Origin: DSVQ01 sp964484765
Lineage (GTDB): Bacteria > Planctomycetota > Planctomycetia > Planctomycetales > Planctomycetaceae
NCBI GenBank assembly: GCA_964484765.1
Contig: CAZAGI010000032.1
Coordinates: 1-64,000, forward strand
DNA length: 64,000 nt
Reading direction: 5' to 3'
Position 1 is the first letter of the stretch, and each line of letters starts with the position of its first letter. Position numbers and translations under genes: made by a program. Shown one piece after another: positions 43,792-51,509 of the stretch. The notes under the pieces were generated by a model, which was not told the DNA's origin, did no database searches, and worked only from the letters and a program-made list of their open reading frames with translations.

Positions 43792-43964
43792 GGCGGCGTC
43801 AACAGTTCCGTTTGAATCGCGGGGAGAAAGTTTCGAATCACATAGGCTGCGGCAAAAATCCAGAAGACCAGCCAGATCAAGCGGACATACCACGGAATGA
43901 CGCTGCTGACATACGTGTGGTATTGCAGCTCTTTTTCGGGTGTCCCGGACGGAGGCGTCGACAT
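43788..43964 (-). CDS. Small CcoQ-like membrane protein
   Basis: A 58-residue protein, below usual gene-calling size. It begins MSTPPSGTPEKELQY, has one membrane helix (VRLIWLVFWIFAAAYVI) and ends TELLTPP. The size, single helix and place between ccoO and ccoI fit CcoQ or the membrane-anchor part of CcoP, but no sequence motif proves it. The motif YHTYVSSVIPWYVRLIW before the helix resembles the N-terminal region of anchored cbb3 subunits. Its stop overlaps the ccoI start (TCAT on the + strand at 43788-43791). Confidence 0.75.
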   Translation of the reverse strand: MSTPPSGTPEKELQYHTYVSSVIPWYVRLIWLVFWIFAAAYVIRNFLPAIQTELLTPP

Positions 43965-43980
43965 CGTTCATTCCTTCTCA

Positions 43981-44274
43981 TCAAGCGACCGGCGTCTGGC
44001 GGCCGTCCAATCGTTGCTCATTCTCGAACATCACACGGCTCGGTTCATCCAGGTTGTGAAACGCCCCCTGCGTCGCGGTCCACAACAGCAGACAGAAAAA
44101 TCCTGCCGTGGCGAACAGATAATTGACGATCGGCGTCGCAGCAAAGGCCCCTTCGGTGTCCCCCTGCATGACGAGGACCAGATCGAGGAATTTGTTGCTG
44201 AACCCCAGAATCGTGGGAATCAGCACCATCGCCGAGAACAACCACGTGAGCCAATGCGTGCGGTGTCGGGCCAT
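43981..44274 (-). CDS. Small membrane protein of the cbb3 cluster
   Basis: A 97-residue protein with two hydrophobic segments (WLTWLFSAMVLIPTILGF and IVNYLFATAGFFCLLLW). Unrecognised. It sits 41 bases after ccoO and 16 bases before the CcoQ-like gene on the same strand, so it is very likely co-transcribed with the oxidase and may be a small subunit or assembly factor. Confidence 0.7.
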   Translation of the reverse strand: MARHRTHWLTWLFSAMVLIPTILGFSNKFLDLVLVMQGDTEGAFAATPIVNYLFATAGFFCLLLWTATQGAFHNLDEPSRVMFENEQRLDGRQTPVA

Positions 44275-44315
44275 TTCGATTCACTTTCCAAGGTCGGTGT
44301 GGGCCGCAGCGGGAG

Positions 44316-45005
44316 TTATTCCGTTGCCGCGGCTGCGGTCTTGATCGGAGTCGGCGCGTAGTCTTCGTAGTACGGATAACTTTCGAGCCACGACCCGAGC
44401 CATTGCACATAGGTCAGCAAGGCCAGACCGCGTTTGTTCGGTTGATCGGGTGCGCCGTCAAACAGCCACGGATATTGCGGCATCGGCGATTCTGGCGAGA
44501 GCATGTCCGGCTGGAAAAAATGAACGGCATGCCAATCATTCGAACGGCGGCCCCCTTCCCGGCTGAGATCGGGGCCGACACGGCGCGTGCCGAACATCAC
44601 CGGGCGTTGCAAACGGTTCTGATATTCCCACGATTTGGAGACCGGTCCCCAGCGGCGATCTTCGTTCGACACCGGCCGCACGAACTGACTGTGGCAATGC
44701 CAGCAACCTTCACCAATGTAGACTTTACGCCCCAGTTCCAGTGAGTTCGCACAATGTTCGTCGTACCACGCAGCGGCTTGCTGCGGATCTTCCGGCGGTT
44801 TGCCGTAGGCCTTTTCGAAAGCGGCGGGAAAGCGTTGCGCGAGATCTTCGAACTGGTAGCGGACATTGCCGTTGACGACGTCCTTCACCGCTTTCTCGGG
44901 CAGATGCCGGTACATCAGCATGGGGACAACCGCATTCGAGAGGAATGCGAAAGCGAAGAACCCGACGCCCGCGATCAGCAGAATGCCGGACTTCTTTTCG
45001 AACAT
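44316..45005 (-). CDS. ccoO: cbb3-type cytochrome c oxidase subunit II
   Basis: A 229-residue monoheme membrane cytochrome c. An N-terminal transmembrane anchor lies at about 7-30 (GILLIAGVGFFAFAFLSNAVV) and the heme motif CWHCH at 101-105, followed by the signature SQFVRPV. It further has GTRRVGPDLSREGGRR and the conserved HxxFFQP block, both typical of CcoO/FixO. It carries electrons to the catalytic subunit. It is 84 bases downstream of ccoN. Confidence 0.95.
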   Translation of the reverse strand: MFEKKSGILLIAGVGFFAFAFLSNAVVPMLMYRHLPEKAVKDVVNGNVRYQFEDLAQRFPAAFEKAYGKPPEDPQQAAAWYDEHCANSLELGRKVYIGEGCWHCHSQFVRPVSNEDRRWGPVSKSWEYQNRLQRPVMFGTRRVGPDLSREGGRRSNDWHAVHFFQPDMLSPESPMPQYPWLFDGAPDQPNKRGLALLTYVQWLGSWLESYPYYEDYAPTPIKTAAAATE

Positions 45006-45089
45006 GTGACACGATCCTTACGGAAGACTGGATAATTCTCGATGACCGCTCGTGTGTGAGGCTTAAGCTGTGGATTTCCGCACGGCCAC

Positions 45090-46493
45090 TTACAAGCTGC
45101 GCATGGCGGCTTCGCGGCGCGACTTCAAGTACGTCAGGAAGAAGTTCCACATGAACAGCAATTGAGCGCTGAGCATCACAATCCCGGCGACGATCCGTAC
45201 CGACCAGAACGGAATCGAGACTTGCACGGAGGCTTCCCAGGGCTGCAACGCGGCCCAACTCCACCCCTGGAACAACCCGCCGAGAATCAGATCGCCGGCC
45301 ATGACCATCAGTCCGCCGGCGGACGCCCAGTAGTGCCAGTAACACCATTCGGGGTTGTACCAGTCGGTCTTCAGGATCCGCGGGATGAGATACGTCATCG
45401 CTCCCAGTTGCCACAGACTGAACACGCCGAACATCACCATGTGGGCATGACCGACGACCCAGTCGGTGAAGTGAATCAGGGCCTGAAAGGTCATTGTGGT
45501 TTGCAGCGCACATTGCAGGCAGGTCAGGAAGTAGAACGCGATGCCCGTGTAGAAGTACCGCAGCGGCAAGTTGCGGACGACTTCGCCTCCCGTGCCGGCG
45601 AGCGTGCCGACAAAGTTGATGATGACGGTGACAACCACCAGCTCGAGGGCAATTGTCGACAACACGGCCCCGTACTGCAGGAACATGGGAATGGGCGTGT
45701 AGAGGAAGTGGTGAATCCCCTGCAGCGGATAGAAGAACGCCAGGCCCCAGAATCCCACCAGCGACAATCCGTGGCTCCACATCGGCCGCTTGAGCAGAAT
45801 CGGCACGAAGTAGTACATCATCCCCCAACCGAGCGGCGTCACGAACAGCCCTACCAGATCGTGAATGAACAGGCCGCCGACGGCCCCGGCACTCGAACCG
45901 CAGACGAAGTATTCCGGGACAAAGTTTCCCATCGCATAAGTCAGGAATGTCCAGACCAGCGCAGCGAGGTAGTACCACAACGTCACGTACATCGGTCCCT
46001 TGACCTTGATGATCGGAGCACCGAAGTTGATCGCCACGAGCAGCAATCCCGCTTGAGCCAGCGGGTCGATCCACACGGGCGTTTCACCCCATTCCAGTCC
46101 CTGGGCTTCACCGCACAGAATGCCGACGGCTGTCGCCAGCACCACGAACTGCCACGCGCCGAAGATGGCGTAGGATAGCGCGCGATTGAACACCGGCCGC
46201 AACGTCAACCGCGGCACAATCCAATGCATGATGCCCAGGAACGCATTGGCAATAAATCCGTAGGCAATGGCGTTCGTGTGCACCATCCGCCACCGACCGG
46301 GCGAGAACAACTCGATCGTGGGCAGCGGATTGTGGCGGAGCAGTTGCAGCCCCACGATCATCCCGCCGAGCATCGACACCAGCATGAACGTCAGCGCGGC
46401 GGCGAAGTACCACAGCACCAAGCGTTCTTCCACCAGATCTTCATGCCGCGGCAGCTCTGCATCGGACACAGTCTGTAACGAAGTCATGTTCAT
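45090..46493 (-). CDS. ccoN: cbb3-type (C-family) cytochrome c oxidase catalytic subunit I
   Basis: A 467-residue heme-copper oxidase subunit with about 12 helices. C-family landmarks: HTNAIAYGF for the low-spin heme ligand region; FIHDLVGLFVTPLGWGMMYY, where canonical CcoN has GHN, keeping the CuB histidine; FFYPLQGIHHFLYT, which keeps the cross-linked tyrosine position and the HH pair (canonical GPHHLHYT); and VVGHAHMVMFG for the heme ligands. The substitutions (HN to HD, GPHH to GIHH) mark it as a divergent member. It should reduce oxygen with high affinity and pump protons. A NO-reductase reading is less likely given the retained tyrosine. Confidence 0.92.
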   Translation of the reverse strand: MNMTSLQTVSDAELPRHEDLVEERLVLWYFAAALTFMLVSMLGGMIVGLQLLRHNPLPTIELFSPGRWRMVHTNAIAYGFIANAFLGIMHWIVPRLTLRPVFNRALSYAIFGAWQFVVLATAVGILCGEAQGLEWGETPVWIDPLAQAGLLLVAINFGAPIIKVKGPMYVTLWYYLAALVWTFLTYAMGNFVPEYFVCGSSAGAVGGLFIHDLVGLFVTPLGWGMMYYFVPILLKRPMWSHGLSLVGFWGLAFFYPLQGIHHFLYTPIPMFLQYGAVLSTIALELVVVTVIINFVGTLAGTGGEVVRNLPLRYFYTGIAFYFLTCLQCALQTTMTFQALIHFTDWVVGHAHMVMFGVFSLWQLGAMTYLIPRILKTDWYNPEWCYWHYWASAGGLMVMAGDLILGGLFQGWSWAALQPWEASVQVSIPFWSVRIVAGIVMLSAQLLFMWNFFLTYLKSRREAAMRSL

Positions 46494-46561
46494 TCCATGC
46501 GAACAGGAAAATCAAAAGCGACGGCACATGCACGACGGCGTCAGGACCATGCACAACGGAT

Positions 46562-47215
46562 TCAATGCGCGGACGTAGGCTGCTGGTACACCTGGAACCG
46601 ACCGAGCGGATATAAAGCCGCAAGCGTCCAACCGAACACCAGATGCGTCACGGCTGCGACCCAGGTCGGCAAGATCGCCGGATCTGTAATCCAGTTCCCG
46701 CCGAAGAGCGCGGGTTGCAGCCACGACAGGATGCCGTAGAAATTGATCAGCCACAGTCCCAGCGATAGCACCGTGGCGATCACAAACCGATAACCCACAG
46801 ACGCGTTGTCCGTCAGCCGGACCAGCGCCACGTACAGCGGCATTCCAAGCACCATCCCCGTACCCAGATACAGGCAACAGCCGATGGCCAGCATCACGCC
46901 ATCGCCGATCACATACACGCTGGTGTCATGTGCTGCCAACTCCAAAGCTTTCGCGCCCAAGGGAAACGTCAGATAGACGCGAATCAGTTCCAACGGACTT
47001 TTGCCGGCGATCGGTGCTCCGATGACATTGACGAGCAAACTGACCATGGCCCCGAACATGCCGAGCAGAAAGCCTGACGTGGCGTAATATTCGAGATAAA
47101 ACCCCTTCGGCGGCCACTGACCTTCCGTCGCCGACGTGGCCACTTCCGACTCCAGCTGCAGCAGGCGCTGACGGAGATCGGCCAATTCCTGCAGTTTGTT
47201 CTGGTCAACGGTCAT
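46562..47215 (-). CDS. Unrecognised membrane protein of the cbb3 cluster
   Basis: A 217-residue protein. The cytoplasmic N-terminus is a short leucine-rich coiled-coil (LQELADLRQRLLQLESEV). Four or five membrane helices follow: GFLLGMFGAMVSLLVNVIG, VMLAIGCCLYLGTGMVLGM, VIATVLSLGLWLINFYG and WVAAVTHLVFGWTLAALY. No known family was recognised. It lies between the cytochrome lipoprotein and ccoN on the same strand with short gaps, a place usually taken in other genomes by an oxidase subunit, so it may be an extra subunit or an assembly factor. Confidence 0.7.
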   Translation of the reverse strand: MTVDQNKLQELADLRQRLLQLESEVATSATEGQWPPKGFYLEYYATSGFLLGMFGAMVSLLVNVIGAPIAGKSPLELIRVYLTFPLGAKALELAAHDTSVYVIGDGVMLAIGCCLYLGTGMVLGMPLYVALVRLTDNASVGYRFVIATVLSLGLWLINFYGILSWLQPALFGGNWITDPAILPTWVAAVTHLVFGWTLAALYPLGRFQVYQQPTSAH

Positions 47216-47294
47216 TGCCGGTTCTTTCTTCGGAGCATTTCGATGTTACCGAGGGATGTCGGCGGACATGCCGAACAACGTCCTGCCTTCCGGG

Positions 47295-48344
47295 TTATTC
47301 CGTCGGCTGACTGGCGTCGGCGGCGGGCTCGGTCGCCAGGTACGGCTTGATGGGTCCCGGCGGCGGGATCTGTCCGTCCCGTCGGTGCGACGACAAACTC
47401 AGCACATACGCCACCAGATCCCAAATTGTGTCAGGTTCGGCCTGCAAGGCGGTGGCAAAGCTCGGCATCGGAGTCCCGTTGATGCCCGAGTAAATTCGCC
47501 GATAGAGATCGATAGGTCGCGGACCGCCATGCAGCATGCCCGAAGTGAGGTCGGCAGCCCGCGTGGGTTGCCCCCACGCATCATTTCCACGGTTATCCTT
47601 AGTCTGGCCGCGACCGTCTTCGCCGTGACACTTCGAACACCCTTTGGTAAGAAACGCCTGCTTCCCGCGCACCACATGATCGGTGGTGAATTTCGGTTGC
47701 AAGGTGAGCGGCCGGACTTCGGATTCATCCGCCTCTCCCCACCGGCGTAGCACCGTCGCAATCACTTCGTCCTGCACCATCTCCGGTTCAAGTTCTTCTT
47801 CGGATTCGGCGAGATTCACCAAGCCCTGCTCCACTTCGCCGCGACGTGCGAGCATGATTACATAGTCCACCACGGCTTGCTGATCGTGTTCCGGCAGCAG
47901 AGCGAACCCGGGCATTGATGTGCCACGAATACCCTGACGCACGGTGCGTACGAGATCATCGCGCAAGGGACGCGCGCCGTAAGGCGTGGCCGTGAATTTG
48001 AATAATCCTTTGCGATAATCTCGCGGCTTGGGGTACATGTATTTGGCCGCCAGACCGTTGCCGTCGCCCGCCACGCCGTGGCACTGCACGCAGCGTTCCT
48101 GGTAAACGGCTTGCCCGCGACCGAGATCGACCGCCGGGGCGTCTTTCTCGGACAGCAGTTTCGGCTCACGATACGACCCCGTCAGCTTCACTAACTCGGT
48201 CTTCACCGCGTCTTGTAGCGGCGGCGACAACTCCGCCAGTTTCGCGGCTGACGAATACGTTGGCACCTCGGACTTGTGGCAACCCGCCAATCCCAGCGCC
48301 ACGCAAATCAGCCATAGCGGGCTTCGCGTCCATCGAACGTCCAC
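47295..48344 (-). CDS. Diheme c-type cytochrome lipoprotein (CcoP-like role)
   Basis: A 349-residue lipoprotein: n-region with Arg, h-region PLWLICVALG and lipobox LAGC (Cys 22). Two heme motifs, CVQCH at 85-89 and CSKCH at 236-240, lie in separate class I cytochrome domains with distal methionines in TSMPGF and TPMPSF. It may replace CcoP as the diheme electron entry of the oxidase, since no typical ccoP is present. I chose the GTG at 48344 because GAGGAG lies 7 bases upstream and this gives a standard lipoprotein signal; an ATG at 48404 is possible but would sit on the predicted sigma-54 transcription start. Confidence 0.85.
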   Translation of the reverse strand: MDVRWTRSPLWLICVALGLAGCHKSEVPTYSSAAKLAELSPPLQDAVKTELVKLTGSYREPKLLSEKDAPAVDLGRGQAVYQERCVQCHGVAGDGNGLAAKYMYPKPRDYRKGLFKFTATPYGARPLRDDLVRTVRQGIRGTSMPGFALLPEHDQQAVVDYVIMLARRGEVEQGLVNLAESEEELEPEMVQDEVIATVLRRWGEADESEVRPLTLQPKFTTDHVVRGKQAFLTKGCSKCHGEDGRGQTKDNRGNDAWGQPTRAADLTSGMLHGGPRPIDLYRRIYSGINGTPMPSFATALQAEPDTIWDLVAYVLSLSSHRRDGQIPPPGPIKPYLATEPAADASQPTE

Positions 48345-48415
48345 TCGCACACTCCTCGCGGATGTCGGCGTGATCATGGAAAACAGCACGATCAGCCTCA
48401 CCATGGCGGCTTCTA

Positions 48416-48431
48416 TGCAACGCTGATGCCG
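48416..48431 (-). promoter_or_regulatory. sigma-54 promoter candidate for the cbb3 cluster
   Basis: On the - strand CGGCAT, five bases, TTGCA gives GG-N10-GC exactly. The -12 box is perfect and the -24 box matches four of six bases of TGGCAC. The expected start point is near 48405, about 60 bases before the preferred GTG. A sigma-54 activator gene lies directly on the other side of the region. Confidence 0.5.
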
Positions 48432-48495
48432 AAGTGCTCACAAAAAATCGTGGCGACAAACAACAGGAATTTTCAGTCGTGGGTCACTATGAAGA

Positions 48496-48565
48496 GTCGG
48501 GGCAGGGGCCCCGACCTATGGGTGTAAAATCAACGGAAATGATAGGTCGGGGCCCCTGCCCCGAC
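48496..48565. repeat. Paired-hairpin repeat D (24-bp perfect inverted repeat)
   Basis: GTCGGGGCAGGGGCCCCGAC+CTAT at 48496-48519 is repeated perfectly inverted at 48542-48565 around a 22-base spacer. Each arm is itself a hairpin (GTCGGGGC, AGGG, GCCCCGAC). It is probably a dispersed intergenic repeat. An alternative reading is a pair of upstream activator sites, since it lies 65-150 bases upstream of the sigma-54 promoter. Confidence 0.75.
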
Positions 48566-48747
48566 CTTTTGATATTTCAAACTGATCCACTACGGGTTTT
48601 CCGCAAAAATCGTTGTCGATCACGGTGTAGAATCGTTTTCAATCGCTGGTGAGTGTGCGGCGGCGTCACAACAGATGCGGGCCGTGTGCGGATTTGGCAC
48701 AATCCCGGTGAAAGCAACTCGTGGCGCGGGTGGAGCAAGATCGCGGC

Positions 48748-50064
48748 ATGGACATTTTGATCGTGGAAGATGACGCCGACTTTCGCACGACCGTGCGGCA
48801 ATGGATGACGCGGCACGGACACCGCGTGGTCGAAGCCGGCTGTGGCCAGGATGCACAACGCCATCTCGCCCGAAAGAAATTCGATGTCGCGATTATCGAC
48901 CTCAAACTGCCCGACATGACCGGGCTCGAACTGCTCGACGCGATTCAAAACGAATTCGCCGAAACCGAAGCGATTGTGTTAACCGGCGCCGCCACGGTCG
49001 AAACCGCCGTCGCCGCGATGAAGCGCGGCGCGAACGACTATCTCACCAAGCCATTTCCGTTAGCGGCACTGGAAGAACGCTGCCACAAAGCCGCCGAGCA
49101 CGGCCGACTGCGTCAGGAAGCCGCTCAATGGAAAACGATCGCACGGCGACAACAAGCCACCGCCGAAATGGTCGGCGACTCGGTCGAGTTGAATGAAGTT
49201 TTGCGCCTGATTGAGCGCGTCGGTCCGACCGACACTCCCGTGTTGATTCAAGGGGAAACGGGTGTCGGGAAAGAACTCGTCGCCCGCGCCGTTCAGCGCT
49301 GCAGTCCTCGAACCGAACGGCCTTTCGTCGTCGTGAACTGTGCCGCGCTGCCGGAGCAACTCATCGAAAGTGAACTCTTCGGTCACGAAAAAGGCGCGTT
49401 CACCGGAGCAGCGGATTCGAAGACAGGCCTCTTTGAGATTGCCGACAGTGGCACCTTGTTCATAGACGAAATCGGCGAGTTGCCCACGGCGCTGCAGCCA
49501 AAACTGTTGCGGGTGCTGGAAGACGGATCACTGCGGCGCGTGGGTTCCGCGCGCGAGCGGCGCGTCAATGTCCGCATCATCGCGGCGACGAATCGCGATC
49601 TCGGTGTCGAAGTCCGTGAGCATCGCTTTCGGGAAGACCTGTGGTACCGGATCAACACCTTTCCGATTGTCGTCCCGCCGTTGCGACAACGCCGCGGCGA
49701 TGTACGATTGTTGGTGCAGCACTTCCTGCCGATCGGTTGGACCATCACAGATGAGGCTCTTTTGGTTCTGGAGCACTATGGTTGGCCGGGAAATGTCCGG
49801 CAGTTTCGCAATGTGATCGATCGGGCGACGATCCTCGCCGAGAACCGGACGGTCACCGTTGATGATCTTCCCGTGGAATTGTGCGCCGATGGGCCCACAC
49901 CAGACGCGATTGCGACTGACAGCACCCTGGATGCGATCGAGCGATCCCACGTGCAAAGCGTGCTCGCCGAGTGCGGCGGCAACAAATCGCAGGCCGCCAA
50001 AGCGCTCGGAGTTCATCGCCGCAAACTCTACCGCTTGCTCGAACGTCTCGGCCTCGGCGGCTAA
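48748..50064 (+). CDS. sigma-54 dependent response regulator, NtrC family
   Basis: A 438-residue activator with three parts: a receiver with acidic DD (8-9), phosphoacceptor D51 and K101; an AAA+ domain with Walker A GETGVGKE at 169-176, the sigma-54 contact loop GAFTGA at 216-221 and FIDEIGELP as Walker B; and a C-terminal Fis-type helix-turn-helix (NKSQAAKALGVHRRKLYRLL). The gene is divergent from the cytochrome lipoprotein that heads the cbb3 cluster, where a sigma-54 promoter candidate lies. No kinase is adjacent to it; the closest is the FixL-like kinase at the other end of the cluster. The ATG at 48748 begins exactly at the receiver strand MDILIVEDD. Confidence 0.94.
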   Translation: MDILIVEDDADFRTTVRQWMTRHGHRVVEAGCGQDAQRHLARKKFDVAIIDLKLPDMTGLELLDAIQNEFAETEAIVLTGAATVETAVAAMKRGANDYLTKPFPLAALEERCHKAAEHGRLRQEAAQWKTIARRQQATAEMVGDSVELNEVLRLIERVGPTDTPVLIQGETGVGKELVARAVQRCSPRTERPFVVVNCAALPEQLIESELFGHEKGAFTGAADSKTGLFEIADSGTLFIDEIGELPTALQPKLLRVLEDGSLRRVGSARERRVNVRIIAATNRDLGVEVREHRFREDLWYRINTFPIVVPPLRQRRGDVRLLVQHFLPIGWTITDEALLVLEHYGWPGNVRQFRNVIDRATILAENRTVTVDDLPVELCADGPTPDAIATDSTLDAIERSHVQSVLAECGGNKSQAAKALGVHRRKLYRLLERLGLGG

Positions 50065-51455
50065 CTGCCGTACAACGGTGTGATGACGCGGCCGTTCGTC
50101 AATGGGAACAATCGGTCGGCCTTATCGGTGAAGTGCGATTCGGGATCGAGACCGAGGGCGTGAAACATCGTGGCGGTGAGATCCCATGGACCCCAACTCT
50201 CCGTCGCGGGATATGCCCCTCGGCGATCGGAACTCCCAATGACTTTCCCAGACTGCACGCCCGCACCGGCGGCCACCACCGAGTAACAGGCCGCCCAGTG
50301 CTTGCGTCCCGGAGATTCCCCCGCGAAATTCTTCTCCAGTGCCACCAGCGGCGCACGCCCAAACTCACCCGCACACACCAGCAGCGTGGTGTCCATCAAT
50401 CCGCGATCGTACAGATCGTCCAGCAACGCGGAAAAACTCTGATCGAACCGCGGCAATAAGCGATTCTTCATCGCGTCGAAAATGTCGTTGTGTGTGTCCC
50501 AGCCGTATTCTTCGGCGTCTTCCGGAGCGAGATCCTGGCCGCGACCCGTGTGGTTCCAGAACAGCGTGATCCACGGCACGCCGGCTTCCACCAGCCGGCG
50601 CGCGAGGAGACACGCCTGTCCCGATCGATTGCGTCCATAACGATCGCGCAAGGCAGGCTTTTCGCGATCGAGATCAAACGCATACTGCACCGAGGGACGA
50701 CCGAGCAGATCTAGTGCCTTGTCATACAACGCGACATGCCGCTGCGTGGCTGGCGAGTCGCTGATCCGTTCTTGGTCAAGATGCCGCAACAGTTGGGCGC
50801 GTTCATACCGACGCGCTTCCGCCAAGGTCGGCAGCGGAGCCAGCCCGGGCAAGAGCATCGATTTTTCGGTGACATCGCCCAAGACCATCGGCTCAGAATC
50901 GGGGCCGAGAAACCCGGCGAATTGCCCGGCACCGATGTTGATGGGAATCTGCGCCGGCCCGTTGAGATGAATCGCCGTTTCGATGGACTCACGCGTGGGG
51001 CGGGCTCGTTTGACGACCGCCCCCATCGTGGGCCAATCGGTGGGTGCCGGGAACGGATTCGCCGACCGTCGGGCATGGTACTGCCCGGTCAATGTGAGAT
51101 AGAGCGCCGAGCCGTGGTCCAGGTCTTCATGAGACATCGACCGGATGACTGCGAATTTGTCGGCCCGTTGTGCCAACCGCGGCAGATGCTCACAGAAGAA
51201 CGTCTCAGGAACCGACGTGCGAATCGGCGAAAAATCCCCCCGCACTTCTCGCGGCGCGAGCGGTTTGGGGTCCCAGGTTTCCAGTTGGCTCTGCCCGCCG
51301 TTCGCGACGACGAACAAGACAGTCTTCGCGCGCGGTGATGTCGGCGTCGCCGCACCGGCCCTCGTGGCGGCTCCCCATCCACCAAGCCACAACGCCGGCC
51401 ACTGTTTCAGCCAGCGGCGACGGGACAACCCGAAAAACGCAGACGCGTCATTCAT
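50061..51455 (-). CDS. DUF1501 exported protein, without DUF1553 partner
   Basis: A 464-residue DUF1501 protein. The N-terminal GLSRRRWLKQWPALWLGGWG is a Tat-type signal, followed by VLFVVANGGQSQLETWDPK and later VCAGEFGRAPLV and GRKHWAAC. Unlike the other copies it has no adjacent DUF1549/DUF1553 gene: upstream is sppA, and downstream it converges on the sigma-54 activator with a 4-base overlap. The ATG at 51455 is preferred; an in-frame start at 51509 adds 18 unconserved residues. Confidence 0.85.
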   Translation of the reverse strand: MNDASAFFGLSRRRWLKQWPALWLGGWGAATRAGAATPTSPRAKTVLFVVANGGQSQLETWDPKPLAPREVRGDFSPIRTSVPETFFCEHLPRLAQRADKFAVIRSMSHEDLDHGSALYLTLTGQYHARRSANPFPAPTDWPTMGAVVKRARPTRESIETAIHLNGPAQIPINIGAGQFAGFLGPDSEPMVLGDVTEKSMLLPGLAPLPTLAEARRYERAQLLRHLDQERISDSPATQRHVALYDKALDLLGRPSVQYAFDLDREKPALRDRYGRNRSGQACLLARRLVEAGVPWITLFWNHTGRGQDLAPEDAEEYGWDTHNDIFDAMKNRLLPRFDQSFSALLDDLYDRGLMDTTLLVCAGEFGRAPLVALEKNFAGESPGRKHWAACYSVVAAGAGVQSGKVIGSSDRRGAYPATESWGPWDLTATMFHALGLDPESHFTDKADRLFPLTNGRVITPLYGS

Positions 51456-51509
51456 AACCGCGGAGGTTTCCGAAGAGACCACAGCACGGAGCGCACTCGA
51501 ACCAACCAA

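Larger units (their letters stand above)
48345..48747. other. Divergent control region, cytochrome lipoprotein and sigma-54 activator
   Basis: About 400 bases between divergent genes. It holds a sigma-54 promoter candidate on the - strand (48416-48431) and a 24-bp perfect inverted repeat (48496-48565), followed by TTTT on the + side. A TGGCAC at 48695-48700 on the + strand lacks a matching -12 box. No gene is supported. Confidence 0.55.

Noticed and set aside
48695..48700. TGGCAC as a -24 box for the sigma-54 activator gene itself
   Set aside because: The base pair at the -12 position is GT rather than GC and there is no TTGC element at the required spacing.
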